From NCBI RefSeq assembly GCF_030997045.1, contig NZ_CP116899.1, positions 4,860,001 to 4,924,000 on the forward strand: a stretch of 64,000 bases of DNA. Reading direction: 5' to 3'. The position numbers and the translations under genes were made by a program. Positions within the stretch are counted from its first letter, which is position 1. Every line of letters starts with the position of its first letter. The notes below the pieces were generated by a model that saw only the letters and a program-made list of their open reading frames with translations, did not search any database and was not told the origin of the DNA. Of this stretch, positions 48,709 through 57,572 are shown one piece after another. Source of the DNA: Microbulbifer sp. TB1203. GTDB taxonomy: Bacteria > Pseudomonadota > Gammaproteobacteria > Pseudomonadales > Cellvibrionaceae.

Positions 48709-49623
48709 TCAGTTTACCGCCCGGCGGCGGTGCAATTGGCAATACTGGCTGGGACTCAAACCGAATTGGTGCTGGAACCTTCGGCTGAAATGGCTCTGGT
48801 TGCAATAACCCAGATCAAAGCAGATCCGCTTGGCCGGCTCTCCGCTTTTCAAGCGCTCGCAGGCGCTTTGCATGCGCAGCTGGTGCTGAAACTCCGCTGG
48901 GGTGCAGCCCAGGTGCTTTTTGAACTCGCTGAAGAAACGGCTGCGGCTCATGCAGGCTATTTTGCACAGCTGGTCGATATCCAGCGGGGCGGCGAGGTCC
49001 GCCTGGATTGCGTGCACGGCAGCGCTAAGGCCGTTGGCGTCCGGCGCCAGGGCGCAGGCGCGGAGCAGGAAGCTCCGTGTCTGCTGGCGAAGCATGCGCA
49101 CCAGCAGCTCGCTGATCCCTAGGTCGATCAGCAGGTCTCGGTCCGGCAGCTCCTCGCTGAAGGCGGTCATCATCCGCTCGAGCAGGGCCTGGGTGGCCTG
49201 GGTATGCGGGGTGTGGATGACAGTATCTGGGCGATAGTGCCAGTCTTCGAAGTCCCTGAGCAAAGGCGCGGTTTTATTCAACTGGGCACAGACCTCATCC
49301 ACCCGTTTCCTGTCAATTTCAATGGTGAGGCAGTTGGTGGGGCTGCCCATGGCAGCTTCGGGGAAGTCGATCTCGATGTCTTCTCCGGGAGCCATGACAA
49401 ATGATTCCCGCGGTAAAAATTTCGCGCTGTAACCGCTGGGCCCATGGAGAATTTTCTTTCCGCTGAGCATTCCGCAGTACAGAAGTTCACCCGCGTGCAG
49501 ATTCACACGTTCCGCTGGCATATAGGTGCTGTAGACACTCAGTTCCGCATTGGGGCCGGCGAAAGACACCCGATTCTCGATCAGCTCGCGGGGCTCGCGA
49601 ATTGGCTTCAGCATACTCATCAC
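48709..49623 (-). CDS. AraC-family transcriptional regulator
   Basis: 304 residues. N-terminal ligand-binding region (about 1-190) begins PIRELIENRVSFAG-like PREPRELIENRVSF; the C-terminal domain has two helix-turn-helix units: DIDQLCKIACMSRSRFFSEF and RICFDLGYCNQSHFSRRFQH, with CTPAEFQHQLRM between. Divergent from the aldehyde dehydrogenase gene across 169 bp that contain a 21-bp-spaced direct repeat, so it is the likely activator of that gene and responds to an aldehyde or alcohol (inference). Confidence 0.9.
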   Translation of the reverse strand: MMSMLKPIREPRELIENRVSFAGPNAELSVYSTYMPAERVNLHAGELLYCGMLSGKKILHGPSGYSAKFLPRESFVMAPGEDIEIDFPEAAMGSPTNCLTIEIDRKRVDEVCAQLNKTAPLLRDFEDWHYRPDTVIHTPHTQATQALLERMMTAFSEELPDRDLLIDLGISELLVRMLRQQTRSFLLRACALAPDANGLSAAVHAIQADLAAPLDIDQLCKIACMSRSRFFSEFKKHLGCTPAEFQHQLRMQSACERLKSGEPAKRICFDLGYCNQSHFSRRFQHQFGLSPSQYCQLHRRRAVN

Positions 49624-49651
49624 CGGTTTATTGTCGTTATTTTCCGTGTCA

Positions 49652-49687
49652 TGGACTCACAGGCAACTGGATTGGACTCACGGGAAA
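49652..49687 (+). promoter_or_regulatory. direct-repeat operator for the AraC-type regulator
   Basis: TGGACTCACAGGCAA (49652-49666) and TGGACTCACGGGAAA (49673-49687) match at 13 of 15 bases and start 21 bp apart, two helical turns, the arrangement AraC-type activators bind. A TATACT (49759-49764) with poor -35 lies downstream, before the aldehyde dehydrogenase gene. Confidence 0.6.
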
Positions 49688-49792
49688 GCCTGCCTGCGCT
49701 CCAGGGTTTAAATTAGCCATAAAGCAGTGCCTGCCGACTGGCAGGATATGGTTCCGAATATACTATAAGAATGGCAATAGAGGATATCCGCG

Positions 49793-51313
49793 ATGATTTA
49801 CTCCCAGCCTGGCCAGGATAAGGCTCTGGTCACTTTCGAATCCCGCTATCAGAACTTCATCGGTGGGGACTGGGCGGCGCCGGTGGAGGGCCGCTACTTT
49901 GAGAACATTTCACCGGTAAACGGTCAGGTATTCTGCGAGATCCCCCGCTCGGGCGAAAAAGACATTGAACTGGCCCTGGATGCCGCCCACGGCGCCAGGG
50001 ACAGCTGGGGGCGTACCTCGGTTACCGACCGGGCCAATATCCTGCTGCGCATCGCCGATCGCATAGAGCAGAACCTGGAAATGCTGGCAGTGGCGGAAAC
50101 CTGGGACAACGGCAAGGCGGTGCGCGAGACCCTGGCCGCGGACATACCCCTGGCCGTGGATCATTTCCGCTATTTCGCCGGCTGTATTCGCGCCCAGGAG
50201 AGCGGCCTTGCAGAGGTGGACAGCCATACGGTTTCCTACCATTTCCACGAACCGCTGGGTGTGGTGGGGCAGATCATTCCCTGGAACTTCCCCATCCTGA
50301 TGGCGGCCTGGAAGCTGGCACCGGCACTGGCGGCGGGCAATTGCGTGGTGTTGAAACCCGCCGAGCAGACACCGGCATCGATACTGGTTCTGGTGGAACT
50401 GATCGCCGACCTGTTGCCCGCCGGGGTGCTCAACATCGTAAACGGCTTCGGCCGCGAAGCGGGTGAGGTGCTGGCCACCAGCACGCGTATCGCCAAGATA
50501 GCCTTCACCGGTTCCACTCCCGTGGGCTCTCATATCCTCAAGTGCGCGGCCGAAAACATTATTCCCTCTACCGTAGAGTTGGGCGGAAAATCACCCAATA
50601 TCTACTTTGCCGATATCCTGCAGCAGGAAGAGAGCTATATCAGCAAGTGTGTGGAGGGGATGGCACTGGCGTTTTTCAATCAGGGTGAGGTGTGTACCTG
50701 CCCCTCCCGGGCGCTGATCCAGGAATCCATCTACGACGATTTTATCGCCCGCGTTATTGAGCGCACCAAATCGATCAGGCAGGGCAACCCGCTCGATACC
50801 GACACGCAAATCGGCGCCCAGGCTTCGCGCATGCAGTTCGACAAGATCATGAGCTACATTGACATAGGCAAGCAGGAGGGCGTGGAGGTATTAGTGGGCG
50901 GTGGCGCCGAGAGTATGAGCGGTGACCTGCAAGACGGCTTTTACGTTCAGCCCACCCTGCTCAAGGGCAGCAACGAGATGCGCGTCTTCCAGGAGGAGAT
51001 CTTTGGCCCGGTGGTGGGGGTTACCACGTTCAAAACGGAACAGGAAGCCCTGGACATCGCCAATGACACCGAGTACGGACTGGGCGCCGGCGTCTGGACC
51101 CGGGATATCAACCTGGCTTTCCGTATGGGGCGCAATATCCAGGCCGGGCGGGTGTGGACCAATTGCTATCACCAATACCCGGCTCACGCGGCCTTTGGCG
51201 GATACAAGAAATCCGGTATTGGCCGCGAAACCCACAAGGTGGCGCTGGAACACTACCAGCAGACCAAGAACCTCCTGGTCAGTTACGACACCAATCCGCT
51301 GGGATTTTTCTGA
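49793..51313 (+). CDS. NAD-dependent aldehyde dehydrogenase (ExaC/AcoD-like)
   Basis: 506-residue cytosolic enzyme oxidising aldehydes such as acetaldehyde to acids. NAD site IIPWNFPILMAAWKLAPALA, catalytic Glu in STVELGGKSPNIYF and nucleophile Cys in FNQGEVCTCPSRALI, where the second Cys also lies as in ExaC. FEEI-like VFQEEIFGPVVGVTTF and HAAFGGYKKSGIGRETHK complete the fold. ATG 49793. Divergent from the AraC gene and followed by a terminator-like hairpin. Confidence 0.93.
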   Translation: MIYSQPGQDKALVTFESRYQNFIGGDWAAPVEGRYFENISPVNGQVFCEIPRSGEKDIELALDAAHGARDSWGRTSVTDRANILLRIADRIEQNLEMLAVAETWDNGKAVRETLAADIPLAVDHFRYFAGCIRAQESGLAEVDSHTVSYHFHEPLGVVGQIIPWNFPILMAAWKLAPALAAGNCVVLKPAEQTPASILVLVELIADLLPAGVLNIVNGFGREAGEVLATSTRIAKIAFTGSTPVGSHILKCAAENIIPSTVELGGKSPNIYFADILQQEESYISKCVEGMALAFFNQGEVCTCPSRALIQESIYDDFIARVIERTKSIRQGNPLDTDTQIGAQASRMQFDKIMSYIDIGKQEGVEVLVGGGAESMSGDLQDGFYVQPTLLKGSNEMRVFQEEIFGPVVGVTTFKTEQEALDIANDTEYGLGAGVWTRDINLAFRMGRNIQAGRVWTNCYHQYPAHAAFGGYKKSGIGRETHKVALEHYQQTKNLLVSYDTNPLGFF

Positions 51314-51330
51314 TCCGGGTTGTCTTCACC

Positions 51331-51352
51331 GGGGGCGCGAGGCGCCCCCTTT
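51331..51352 (+). terminator. rho-independent-like terminator after the aldehyde dehydrogenase
   Basis: GGGGGCGC (51331-51338), loop GAG, GCGCCCCC (51342-51349), then TTT. The stem is perfect and very GC-rich, 18 bp after the stop; the T-run is short. Confidence 0.65.
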
Positions 51353-51495
51353 GTGATTCCGAACGGCTTTTCACCGCGTAATCGTCCGGCTTGCGATCCC
51401 ATCTATCCGTCCCGGAAGAGGAAAACACGACAGGAAAATATCGCCGGGGATATGTCATAATCTGGGGACTCAGCAGTCAAACCAGCGGTGTGATA

Positions 51496-52197
51496 ATGAA
51501 AATTGGTGTATTGAAAACCGACGACGTGCGCAAGGAACTGGTGGGCGAATTCGGAGAGTACCCGGAGATGTTCGCCGAGTTGCTGCGCGCCCAGGACCCG
51601 GGCCTGGAGTTTGTAACCTACGAAGTACAACGCGGCCACTATCCGAAGGATATCGACGAAGTGGACGCCTACCTGATCACAGGTAGTAAATCCGGCGTCT
51701 ACGAGGACAAGCCCTGGATTCCGCCGCTGATGGAATTCGTGCGCAAACTGCACGAGGCCAAGAAGCCCACCATCGGCATCTGCTTCGGCCACCAGCTGAT
51801 TGCCCACGCTTTAGGCGGCAAAACCCGCAAGTCCGACAAGGGCTGGGGCATCGGTGTACACAGCTATGAAATGCAGGAAACCCCGCCGTGGATGTCCGAA
51901 CCGCAGGACAGCTTCAGCCTGCTGGTGACCCACCAGGACCAGGTGGAGGAACTCCCTCCGGGCGCCAAGGTGCTGGCCTCCAGCGATTTCTGCCCCTACG
52001 CCATGGTCCAGGTGGACGAGCATATGCTCACCTTCCAGGCCCACCCGGAATTCACCAAGCCCTACTCCAAGAGCCTGATGGAACTGCGCCGCGAGGTATT
52101 CGGCGATGAAACGGTGGAAAAGGGCAAAACCTCCCTGCAAAACGATATCCACGAGAGCGCCGTGGCCAGGTGGATGATCGAATTCCTGCGTCGGTAA
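51496..52197 (+). CDS. class I glutamine amidotransferase-like protein
   Basis: 233-residue protein with the GATase1 fold. Nucleophile Cys in TIGICFGHQLIAHALGG and His in LTFQAHPEFTKPY mark an active triad; YLITGSKSGVYEDKPWI precedes. Homologues lack a synthase partner and may hydrolyse gamma-glutamyl compounds (PuuD/YfeJ-like). The start is ATG 51496 (MKIGVLKTDDVRKEL) by homology; the ribosome-binding site is weak (GTGTGA). It lies after the terminator of the aldehyde dehydrogenase gene, so it has its own promoter. A polyamine role is possible but unproven. Confidence 0.88.
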   Translation: MKIGVLKTDDVRKELVGEFGEYPEMFAELLRAQDPGLEFVTYEVQRGHYPKDIDEVDAYLITGSKSGVYEDKPWIPPLMEFVRKLHEAKKPTIGICFGHQLIAHALGGKTRKSDKGWGIGVHSYEMQETPPWMSEPQDSFSLLVTHQDQVEELPPGAKVLASSDFCPYAMVQVDEHMLTFQAHPEFTKPYSKSLMELRREVFGDETVEKGKTSLQNDIHESAVARWMIEFLRR

Positions 52198-52213
52198 TCC
52201 TCTGTCCGTCCCT

Positions 52214-52306
52214 TGTAGGAGCGGCGGGGCGGCCATCCGCCCATGGCCGCGATCAGGCTTGCAGCCGGCACCAATCCCCCGATCGCGGCCATGGGCCGCC
52301 CCTACA
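52214..52306. repeat. REP-like pair, TAGGAGCGG family
   Basis: TGTAGGAGCGGCGGGGCGGC faces GATCGCGGCCATGGGCCGCC with CCTACA at the end. It lies between converging genes. Confidence 0.72.
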
Positions 52307-52309
52307 CAA

Positions 52310-52858
52310 TCATTTCCACTTGATATTGCAGCCCATCGAAGGAACCTGATTCTCCGCCGGCCGCTCCCCCGCCAGCACCGCATCCACTGCCGCACGCAGA
52401 TCCCGCCCATTCACCGGCTCATTATTACCTGGCCGGCTGTCGTCGAATTGTCCCCGGTAAACCAATTTCCTGTCCTTATCGAACAAAAAGAAATCCGGCG
52501 TACAGGCTGCACCGAACGCTCGTGCCACTTCCTGGGTTTTGTCCACCAGGTAGGGGAATACATAACCGCGGGCGGCGATTTCCTCCTGCATTTTTTTCGG
52601 GCTATCTTCCGGATAGTTTGCGAAGTCATTGCTATTGATTGCCACAATACTCAGACCCGCCTCGCGGTACTCCCGTGCAAATTCGGACAGGGCGGGAGCT
52701 ATGTGTTTTACATAGGGGCAGTGGTTGCAGATAAAGGCAACCAGTATAGGTTGGTCTTGAAAGTCACGACTGTCATGGATATTTCCAGCCGGGTCGGAAA
52801 GGCAGAAGTCAGGCATAGGGCTGCCGAGGGGGATCATGGTGGAGGGGGTAAGGGCCAC
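52310..52858 (-). CDS. thioredoxin-family/peroxiredoxin-like protein
   Basis: 182-residue protein with an AhpC/TSA-type thioredoxin fold. VAFICNHCPYVKHIAPALSE holds a CNHC motif, and FGAACTPDFFLFDKDRKLVY the cis-Pro region with an additional Cys; GSPMPDFCLSDPAGN opens the domain. No signal peptide. The start is GTG 52858 because GAGGAAG lies about 8 nt upstream; ATG 52837 lacks one. Likely a thiol-dependent reductase. Confidence 0.87.
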   Translation of the reverse strand: MALTPSTMIPLGSPMPDFCLSDPAGNIHDSRDFQDQPILVAFICNHCPYVKHIAPALSEFAREYREAGLSIVAINSNDFANYPEDSPKKMQEEIAARGYVFPYLVDKTQEVARAFGAACTPDFFLFDKDRKLVYRGQFDDSRPGNNEPVNGRDLRAAVDAVLAGERPAENQVPSMGCNIKWK

Positions 52859-53139
52859 GGTTGCTTCCTCGCGGTTGTTCGAAGAGATAGAAAATCTTTG
52901 TAAAACAGTTGGTTATGGATTTTGGTTCTACCTGATCGAGTAATTCGACAGTTGCACAAAATTGATAAACCTCTTGGTAATGTGATCATCTTCGCAAAAA
53001 TAAGTCAGGTAAAGATAATTTGGTTCGTTGAGATATATGTATTGGGAAATAAGTGGCTACTTGGGGTGGCGGCTTTCGAACTGGCGCGTGGTGATGCGCA
53101 TATTTAATTTCCAATGATCTAGTCAATAGGAGAATCATA
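52859..53139. other. 281 bp AT-rich intergenic before the large TonB receptor
   Basis: Clearly AT-richer than the flanking genes. Divergent promoters for the thioredoxin-like gene and the receptor must lie here. ATAGGAG precedes the receptor start. No confident operator seen. Confidence 0.4.
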
Positions 53140-56097
53140 ATGAAAAATAAGCTCAAGAAGGAATTATTGGCAGCAACTATCGGTTTGGCCACTTATTGTG
53201 GGGCTGCTTTTGCCGATACTGGTGCCTTGCGCATTACTGTAACGGATTCTACAGGCGACCCTATTGCGGGGGCTGAGATAGCCGTCCATACACCTGAGAG
53301 TCTGACAACCAAAAAGGGCGTAACTGACGAAAATGGTGAAATCAGGCTGCTTGGACTGGATCCCTCAGCCAAATACGAAGTAGAGATTAGCAGCGCAGGC
53401 TATCAGCCCGTCAAAAATAAGAACGTGCTCGTGGTATCCGGCCAAAGTTTTGCACTTAACTATGAACTCAATGCGGTGGGGGATAGTATCGAAGAAGTGC
53501 TTGTGACTGGCCAGCAGATACAGATGATTGATTCCTCATCTACCATTGTCGGCCAGGATATCACCCTGGATTTGACTGAATCCCTGCCGACGGGACGCGA
53601 CTATCAGTCGTATCTGCAGCTGGCGCCGGGGACCAAGCCGTCTATTGGTGGTAACCCCTCCTCCAAGTCCGGCGTAAACTACTCCGATGCGGTGGATTCC
53701 AGAGGCCGTACTTCCGGTTCCTCCTCTGATAACTTCTACTACATCGATAACGTCAATGTAACCGATAATGTGACTGGTACTTTTGGTGCCAATGTCAACT
53801 CCGAGATTATTCAAGAGCAGCACGTTCTTACCGGTGGCATGCCGGCTGAATATGAGGGTGGAGCAGGTCTAGTTTCCCGGGTGATAACCAAATCAGGTAG
53901 TAACGAATTCCATGGTTCTGTGAACTACTACACTCAGAATGACAGCCTAGTTGCTGACAACAAACATGTAGAAGGCAACAGCTTCTCAACCTTTGATAGC
54001 GCCTTTACCATGGGGGGGCCAATTATCAAGGACAAGCTGTGGTTCTTTACTTCCTATCAAATCAAGGAGCGGGAAGACGATGTCTTTAACCCGAATACTG
54101 GCGAGTTCCAGCGTACTGTTAAGAATGAGCAAGAACTGGGCTTTGCAAAGCTGACTTGGCAGGCAACAGAGAATGACAAATTCATTGCTACCTTCTTTAA
54201 CGATCCGACGGATATTAGCGGCTCTCGATTGTCTGACACCCTAAACAACCGTGATCGCGCTCAGCGTCAGGGCGGTGATAATTACAAGATTGAGTACTCC
54301 CACTCTTGGGACAACATGCTTTTGACGCTTGAAGCTGCAAGTCATGAGGGCGAAATTAGTTCGATAGCTGCAGATAAATCAACGCGAAATGATGTCGCTT
54401 ATCTTGGTGGAAATCCGGGTCTTTCTGATCTTAACCGTGGGGGGTACGGCTTGGATAGTATCCAGTTCCGCAACAAAGATACATGGGCTGCTACTTTCGA
54501 ATACTTTCTGGATACCAATTGGGGGTCCCACGAACTCAAGGCCGGCTATTCCTATACAGAAAATGAGCGTTCCCTTAACTCAATCTACACTGGTGACGGC
54601 GCCCAGTACTCCTCGATCGCCATGCCCAATAGCGGCACTACTCTGGCCGAACTGACCGGCGGGAATTGGACTGGTTCAGTTGAAGTCGTACCTGATGACT
54701 ACGCCCGTATCATTGGCGCCATGACTGAAAGTGCGGACTCAGCATATTACTACGGGCTTCTCGATACCAATACCGATGGCACCATCAGCAACGCTGAACT
54801 TGAAGCACTGACCTTCAGCAGTTCCGCTGGCAACCCTGGAGATACGATTAATGTCTATCGCATTAACCAGGCTGAGACCGCGCCTTATTCGCTGAAAACC
54901 AAAGGTGATGCATTTTTTATTCAGGATAGTTGGAATTATGACAAGTGGACGGTTAACGTCGGTGTACGTGCTGAGCAGTGGGAGCACATCGCTAGTGACG
55001 GTTCCAGTATCTTTACCTTCGACTACGAGTTTGCTCCTCGCTTCGGTATAACTTATGACATCAACGGCGATGGTAGTAGCAAGGCATGGGGCTTCTACGG
55101 TCGTTACTACGATCCTATTCGTACTGATATGACTTCTTTTGCGGGTACCTTGACCGGCTCTATCCGTGACGAGCAGATCTTTGTGGGTGATCGCTGGCTG
55201 ACCTACCGTACTCGCGGCGGTAGCCAGACTCAGGATGCATTCTTTGCACCTACCACCAAGACCCCGTATACCGATGAGTTTCTACTCGGTTACTCCATGT
55301 CATTTGGTGATGACATGAGCGCCGAGGTCACCTATACCAACAGGGTAACAAAAGACCTGCTGGAGGATTATGATCTCGGGCTGTACACGGATCCTGCACT
55401 GGGTGAATTCACTCTGCCGCTATCATACTTTGGCTACGACGAAATTCCAGACTCTAACTATGTGATTGCCACACTGAAAGGCGGTGAACGGGAGTACCAG
55501 GGGGTGGAATTCACTTTCCGCAAGCGTCGCAGCGACAGCTGGCAGATGTTGGCTTCTTACACCTATAACTTGGCAAAGGGTAACTCCAACTCTGATGGTA
55601 ACGCGGACTTCCAAGGTGATGTAGTGTGGTTGGATCCCCGGGCACCTGGAATGTGGGGCGATCAGCCGGGTAATATCGAACACCTGTTTAAAGTCGCTGG
55701 CTCCTACTTCTTTGAGAACGGTATTGAACTGGGTCTTGTATACAATTGGAACTCAGGCCTGCGCTACAGTAATACTTGGTCTGTTGCGGGACGTCATTTG
55801 CCTGACCTCGGAGAATCGTATGAATATGGCGATGTTGAATCGGTTTGGGTGGCTGAAGACTCCGTTGGCGATAATGTTGCTGATTCCTATGGCACTCTGG
55901 ATGCACGTGTGAAGTACACTTACCAGTTTGGCGGATACGAAGCCGAATTTTTTCTGGACATCTTCAATGTATTTGACGATCAGGCCGGTATTCGCGAACA
56001 AGATCTGACGGCTGGCGACGGTGTGTATGCCTTCGGTGAATCTGTCGAGTGGGTTGAACCCCGTCGATTCTACTTGGGAACACGGGTGTCTTTTTAA
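53140..56097 (+). CDS. Oar-like TonB-dependent receptor with N-terminal carboxypeptidase-regulatory domain
   Basis: 985-residue outer-membrane protein. Signal peptide 1-25 (YCGAAFA), then a CarboxypepD_reg/Ig-like domain (28-110: LRITVTDSTGDPIAGAEIAV, GEIRLLGLDPSAKYEVEIS), a TonB-box-like SIEEVLVTGQQ, a plug with YYIDNVNVTDNVTGTFGANV and AEYEGGAGLVSRVITKSGSN, and a large barrel ending RRFYLGTRVSF. Such receptors bind large polymers or peptides. Ribosome-binding site AGGAG is well placed. Base composition is visibly less GC-rich than both neighbours, suggesting horizontal origin or different expression. A strong terminator follows. Confidence 0.92.
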   Translation: MKNKLKKELLAATIGLATYCGAAFADTGALRITVTDSTGDPIAGAEIAVHTPESLTTKKGVTDENGEIRLLGLDPSAKYEVEISSAGYQPVKNKNVLVVSGQSFALNYELNAVGDSIEEVLVTGQQIQMIDSSSTIVGQDITLDLTESLPTGRDYQSYLQLAPGTKPSIGGNPSSKSGVNYSDAVDSRGRTSGSSSDNFYYIDNVNVTDNVTGTFGANVNSEIIQEQHVLTGGMPAEYEGGAGLVSRVITKSGSNEFHGSVNYYTQNDSLVADNKHVEGNSFSTFDSAFTMGGPIIKDKLWFFTSYQIKEREDDVFNPNTGEFQRTVKNEQELGFAKLTWQATENDKFIATFFNDPTDISGSRLSDTLNNRDRAQRQGGDNYKIEYSHSWDNMLLTLEAASHEGEISSIAADKSTRNDVAYLGGNPGLSDLNRGGYGLDSIQFRNKDTWAATFEYFLDTNWGSHELKAGYSYTENERSLNSIYTGDGAQYSSIAMPNSGTTLAELTGGNWTGSVEVVPDDYARIIGAMTESADSAYYYGLLDTNTDGTISNAELEALTFSSSAGNPGDTINVYRINQAETAPYSLKTKGDAFFIQDSWNYDKWTVNVGVRAEQWEHIASDGSSIFTFDYEFAPRFGITYDINGDGSSKAWGFYGRYYDPIRTDMTSFAGTLTGSIRDEQIFVGDRWLTYRTRGGSQTQDAFFAPTTKTPYTDEFLLGYSMSFGDDMSAEVTYTNRVTKDLLEDYDLGLYTDPALGEFTLPLSYFGYDEIPDSNYVIATLKGGEREYQGVEFTFRKRRSDSWQMLASYTYNLAKGNSNSDGNADFQGDVVWLDPRAPGMWGDQPGNIEHLFKVAGSYFFENGIELGLVYNWNSGLRYSNTWSVAGRHLPDLGESYEYGDVESVWVAEDSVGDNVADSYGTLDARVKYTYQFGGYEAEFFLDIFNVFDDQAGIREQDLTAGDGVYAFGESVEWVEPRRFYLGTRVSF

Positions 56098-56145
56098 GAG
56101 TTAAATTACTTAGAGCAGAAATAACTTAAATATTTTTATCAATTA

Positions 56146-56168
56146 GGGAGACTTTGTCTCCCTTTTTT
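56146..56168 (+). terminator. rho-independent terminator
   Basis: GGGAGAC (56146-56152), loop TTT, GTCTCCC (56156-56162), then TTTTTT (56163-56168), 49 bp after the TonB receptor stop. In the other direction an A-run (no T-run) follows, so it mainly serves the receptor gene. Confidence 0.88.
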
Positions 56169-56180
56169 GTCAATTTCCCG

Positions 56181-57572
56181 TCATTCTCCTGTATTGGAAA
56201 TAAAATCCCTCCGATCCAAGCCATATTTCTTCATCTTGTCGTACAACGTCTTACGAGGCAGCCCCAAACTTACCATGCTGTCCTTGATAGAACCCTGGTG
56301 GCGCTGCAATGCCTCTTCGATCAGGGTTCGCTCAAACTGTTCGACGCGCTCCTGCAAGGTCTGGCGACCGTGGAGATCCTCCTGTGGATCACTGAACGGA
56401 GGCGCGCTATTCAACGCGCTCGCGCCCAGCAGAACATACCGCTCAGCCAGATTCCGCAATTCACGCACATTACCCGGCCACTCCTGGCTTTTCAGCCGGG
56501 CCATGCTTTCCGCATTCAGGGGAATCAGCTCCCGGTGATGGCGGGCCGATGCGACCACGGCGAAGTGTTGAAACAGCAGTGGAATGTCCTCCCTGCGCTC
56601 CCGCAATGGCGGTATGGGGATGGTGACCAGGTTGAGACGATAGTAGAGATCGCGGCGGAATTTTCCGGAATCGCTCAGGGCGAGTAGATCCTCTTTGGTG
56701 GCGGCAATGACACGGATATCCAGGGAAATCTGCTGATTGCTTCCCAGGCGCTCAACCTGGCGCTCTTCCAGAACGCGGAGTAGCTTTACCTGGAGCGTCA
56801 ACGGCATGCTCTCGATTTCATCGAGAAACAGGGTGCCGCCGTTCGCGTACTCGAATTTGCCGATGCGGCGTTTGTCGGCGCCGGTAAAGGCGCCGGCCTC
56901 GTAGCCGAAGAGTTCGCTCTCAATGATACTTTCCGGCAGGGCGCCGCAGTTGATGGCAACAAAATTCTTGTCCCGGCGGGCGCTGTGGTCGTGCAGATAG
57001 CGGGCTACGAGGTCCTTGCCGGTCCCGGTCTCGCCAAACAACAGAATGTCGGCGGGGGTGTCCAGTACCCGGTGGATGAGTTCCCGCATTTGGCGAATGG
57101 CGGGGGTATTGCCGAGAATACAGGGGCCGGGGGCGGCGAAGTTCTCCACCTCCGCCTTGAGTTTACGGTTTTCCAGTGTGAGTTGGCGTTTTTCCAGCGC
57201 CCGGTGCACGACTTCCAGCAGGTGTTCGTTATCAAACGGCTTTTCAATAAAATCGTATGCGCCGTTACGGATGGCGTTGACCGCCATGGAGATATCACCG
57301 TGGCCGGTCAGTAGTATCACCGGTAGTCCCCGATCGATTTTCAGTGTGTGTTCTGTCAGCGCGAGACCGTCCATGCCCGGCATATTGATATCGCTGATCA
57401 GGATTCCGGGCCACTCCGGTGTCAGCTTCGGAAGCACCTTCTCGGCTGAATCAAAGGTTTCCACCGTATAGTCGTGTAGCTCCAACAGCTGCCTGACCGC
57501 GTCGCGGATATACTTCTCATCGTCTACATAGGCGATTGGGCCGCCCGGCGAGGTGGTGGGCTCTGTATTCAT
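56181..57572 (-). CDS. sigma-54-dependent response regulator, DctD type
   Basis: 463 residues: receiver domain (about 10-125) with phospho-acceptor Asp in GILISDINMPGMDGL, AAA+ domain with Walker A GETGTGKD, sigma-54 contact motif GAFTGADKRR and Walker B GTLFLDEIES, and a C-terminal Fis-type helix-turn-helix (HQGSIKDSMVSLGLPRKTLY). It should activate sigma-54 promoters of the carboxylate uptake genes upstream on the same strand. The ATG overlaps the kinase stop by 4 bp. Confidence 0.94.
   Translation of the reverse strand: MNTEPTTSPGGPIAYVDDEKYIRDAVRQLLELHDYTVETFDSAEKVLPKLTPEWPGILISDINMPGMDGLALTEHTLKIDRGLPVILLTGHGDISMAVNAIRNGAYDFIEKPFDNEHLLEVVHRALEKRQLTLENRKLKAEVENFAAPGPCILGNTPAIRQMRELIHRVLDTPADILLFGETGTGKDLVARYLHDHSARRDKNFVAINCGALPESIIESELFGYEAGAFTGADKRRIGKFEYANGGTLFLDEIESMPLTLQVKLLRVLEERQVERLGSNQQISLDIRVIAATKEDLLALSDSGKFRRDLYYRLNLVTIPIPPLRERREDIPLLFQHFAVVASARHHRELIPLNAESMARLKSQEWPGNVRELRNLAERYVLLGASALNSAPPFSDPQEDLHGRQTLQERVEQFERTLIEEALQRHQGSIKDSMVSLGLPRKTLYDKMKKYGLDRRDFISNTGE

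Noticed and set aside
49735..49765. Sigma-54 promoter (TGGCAG...GGTT) before the aldehyde dehydrogenase
   Set aside because: The -12 element lacks TTGC and the regulator is AraC-type, not a sigma-54 activator.
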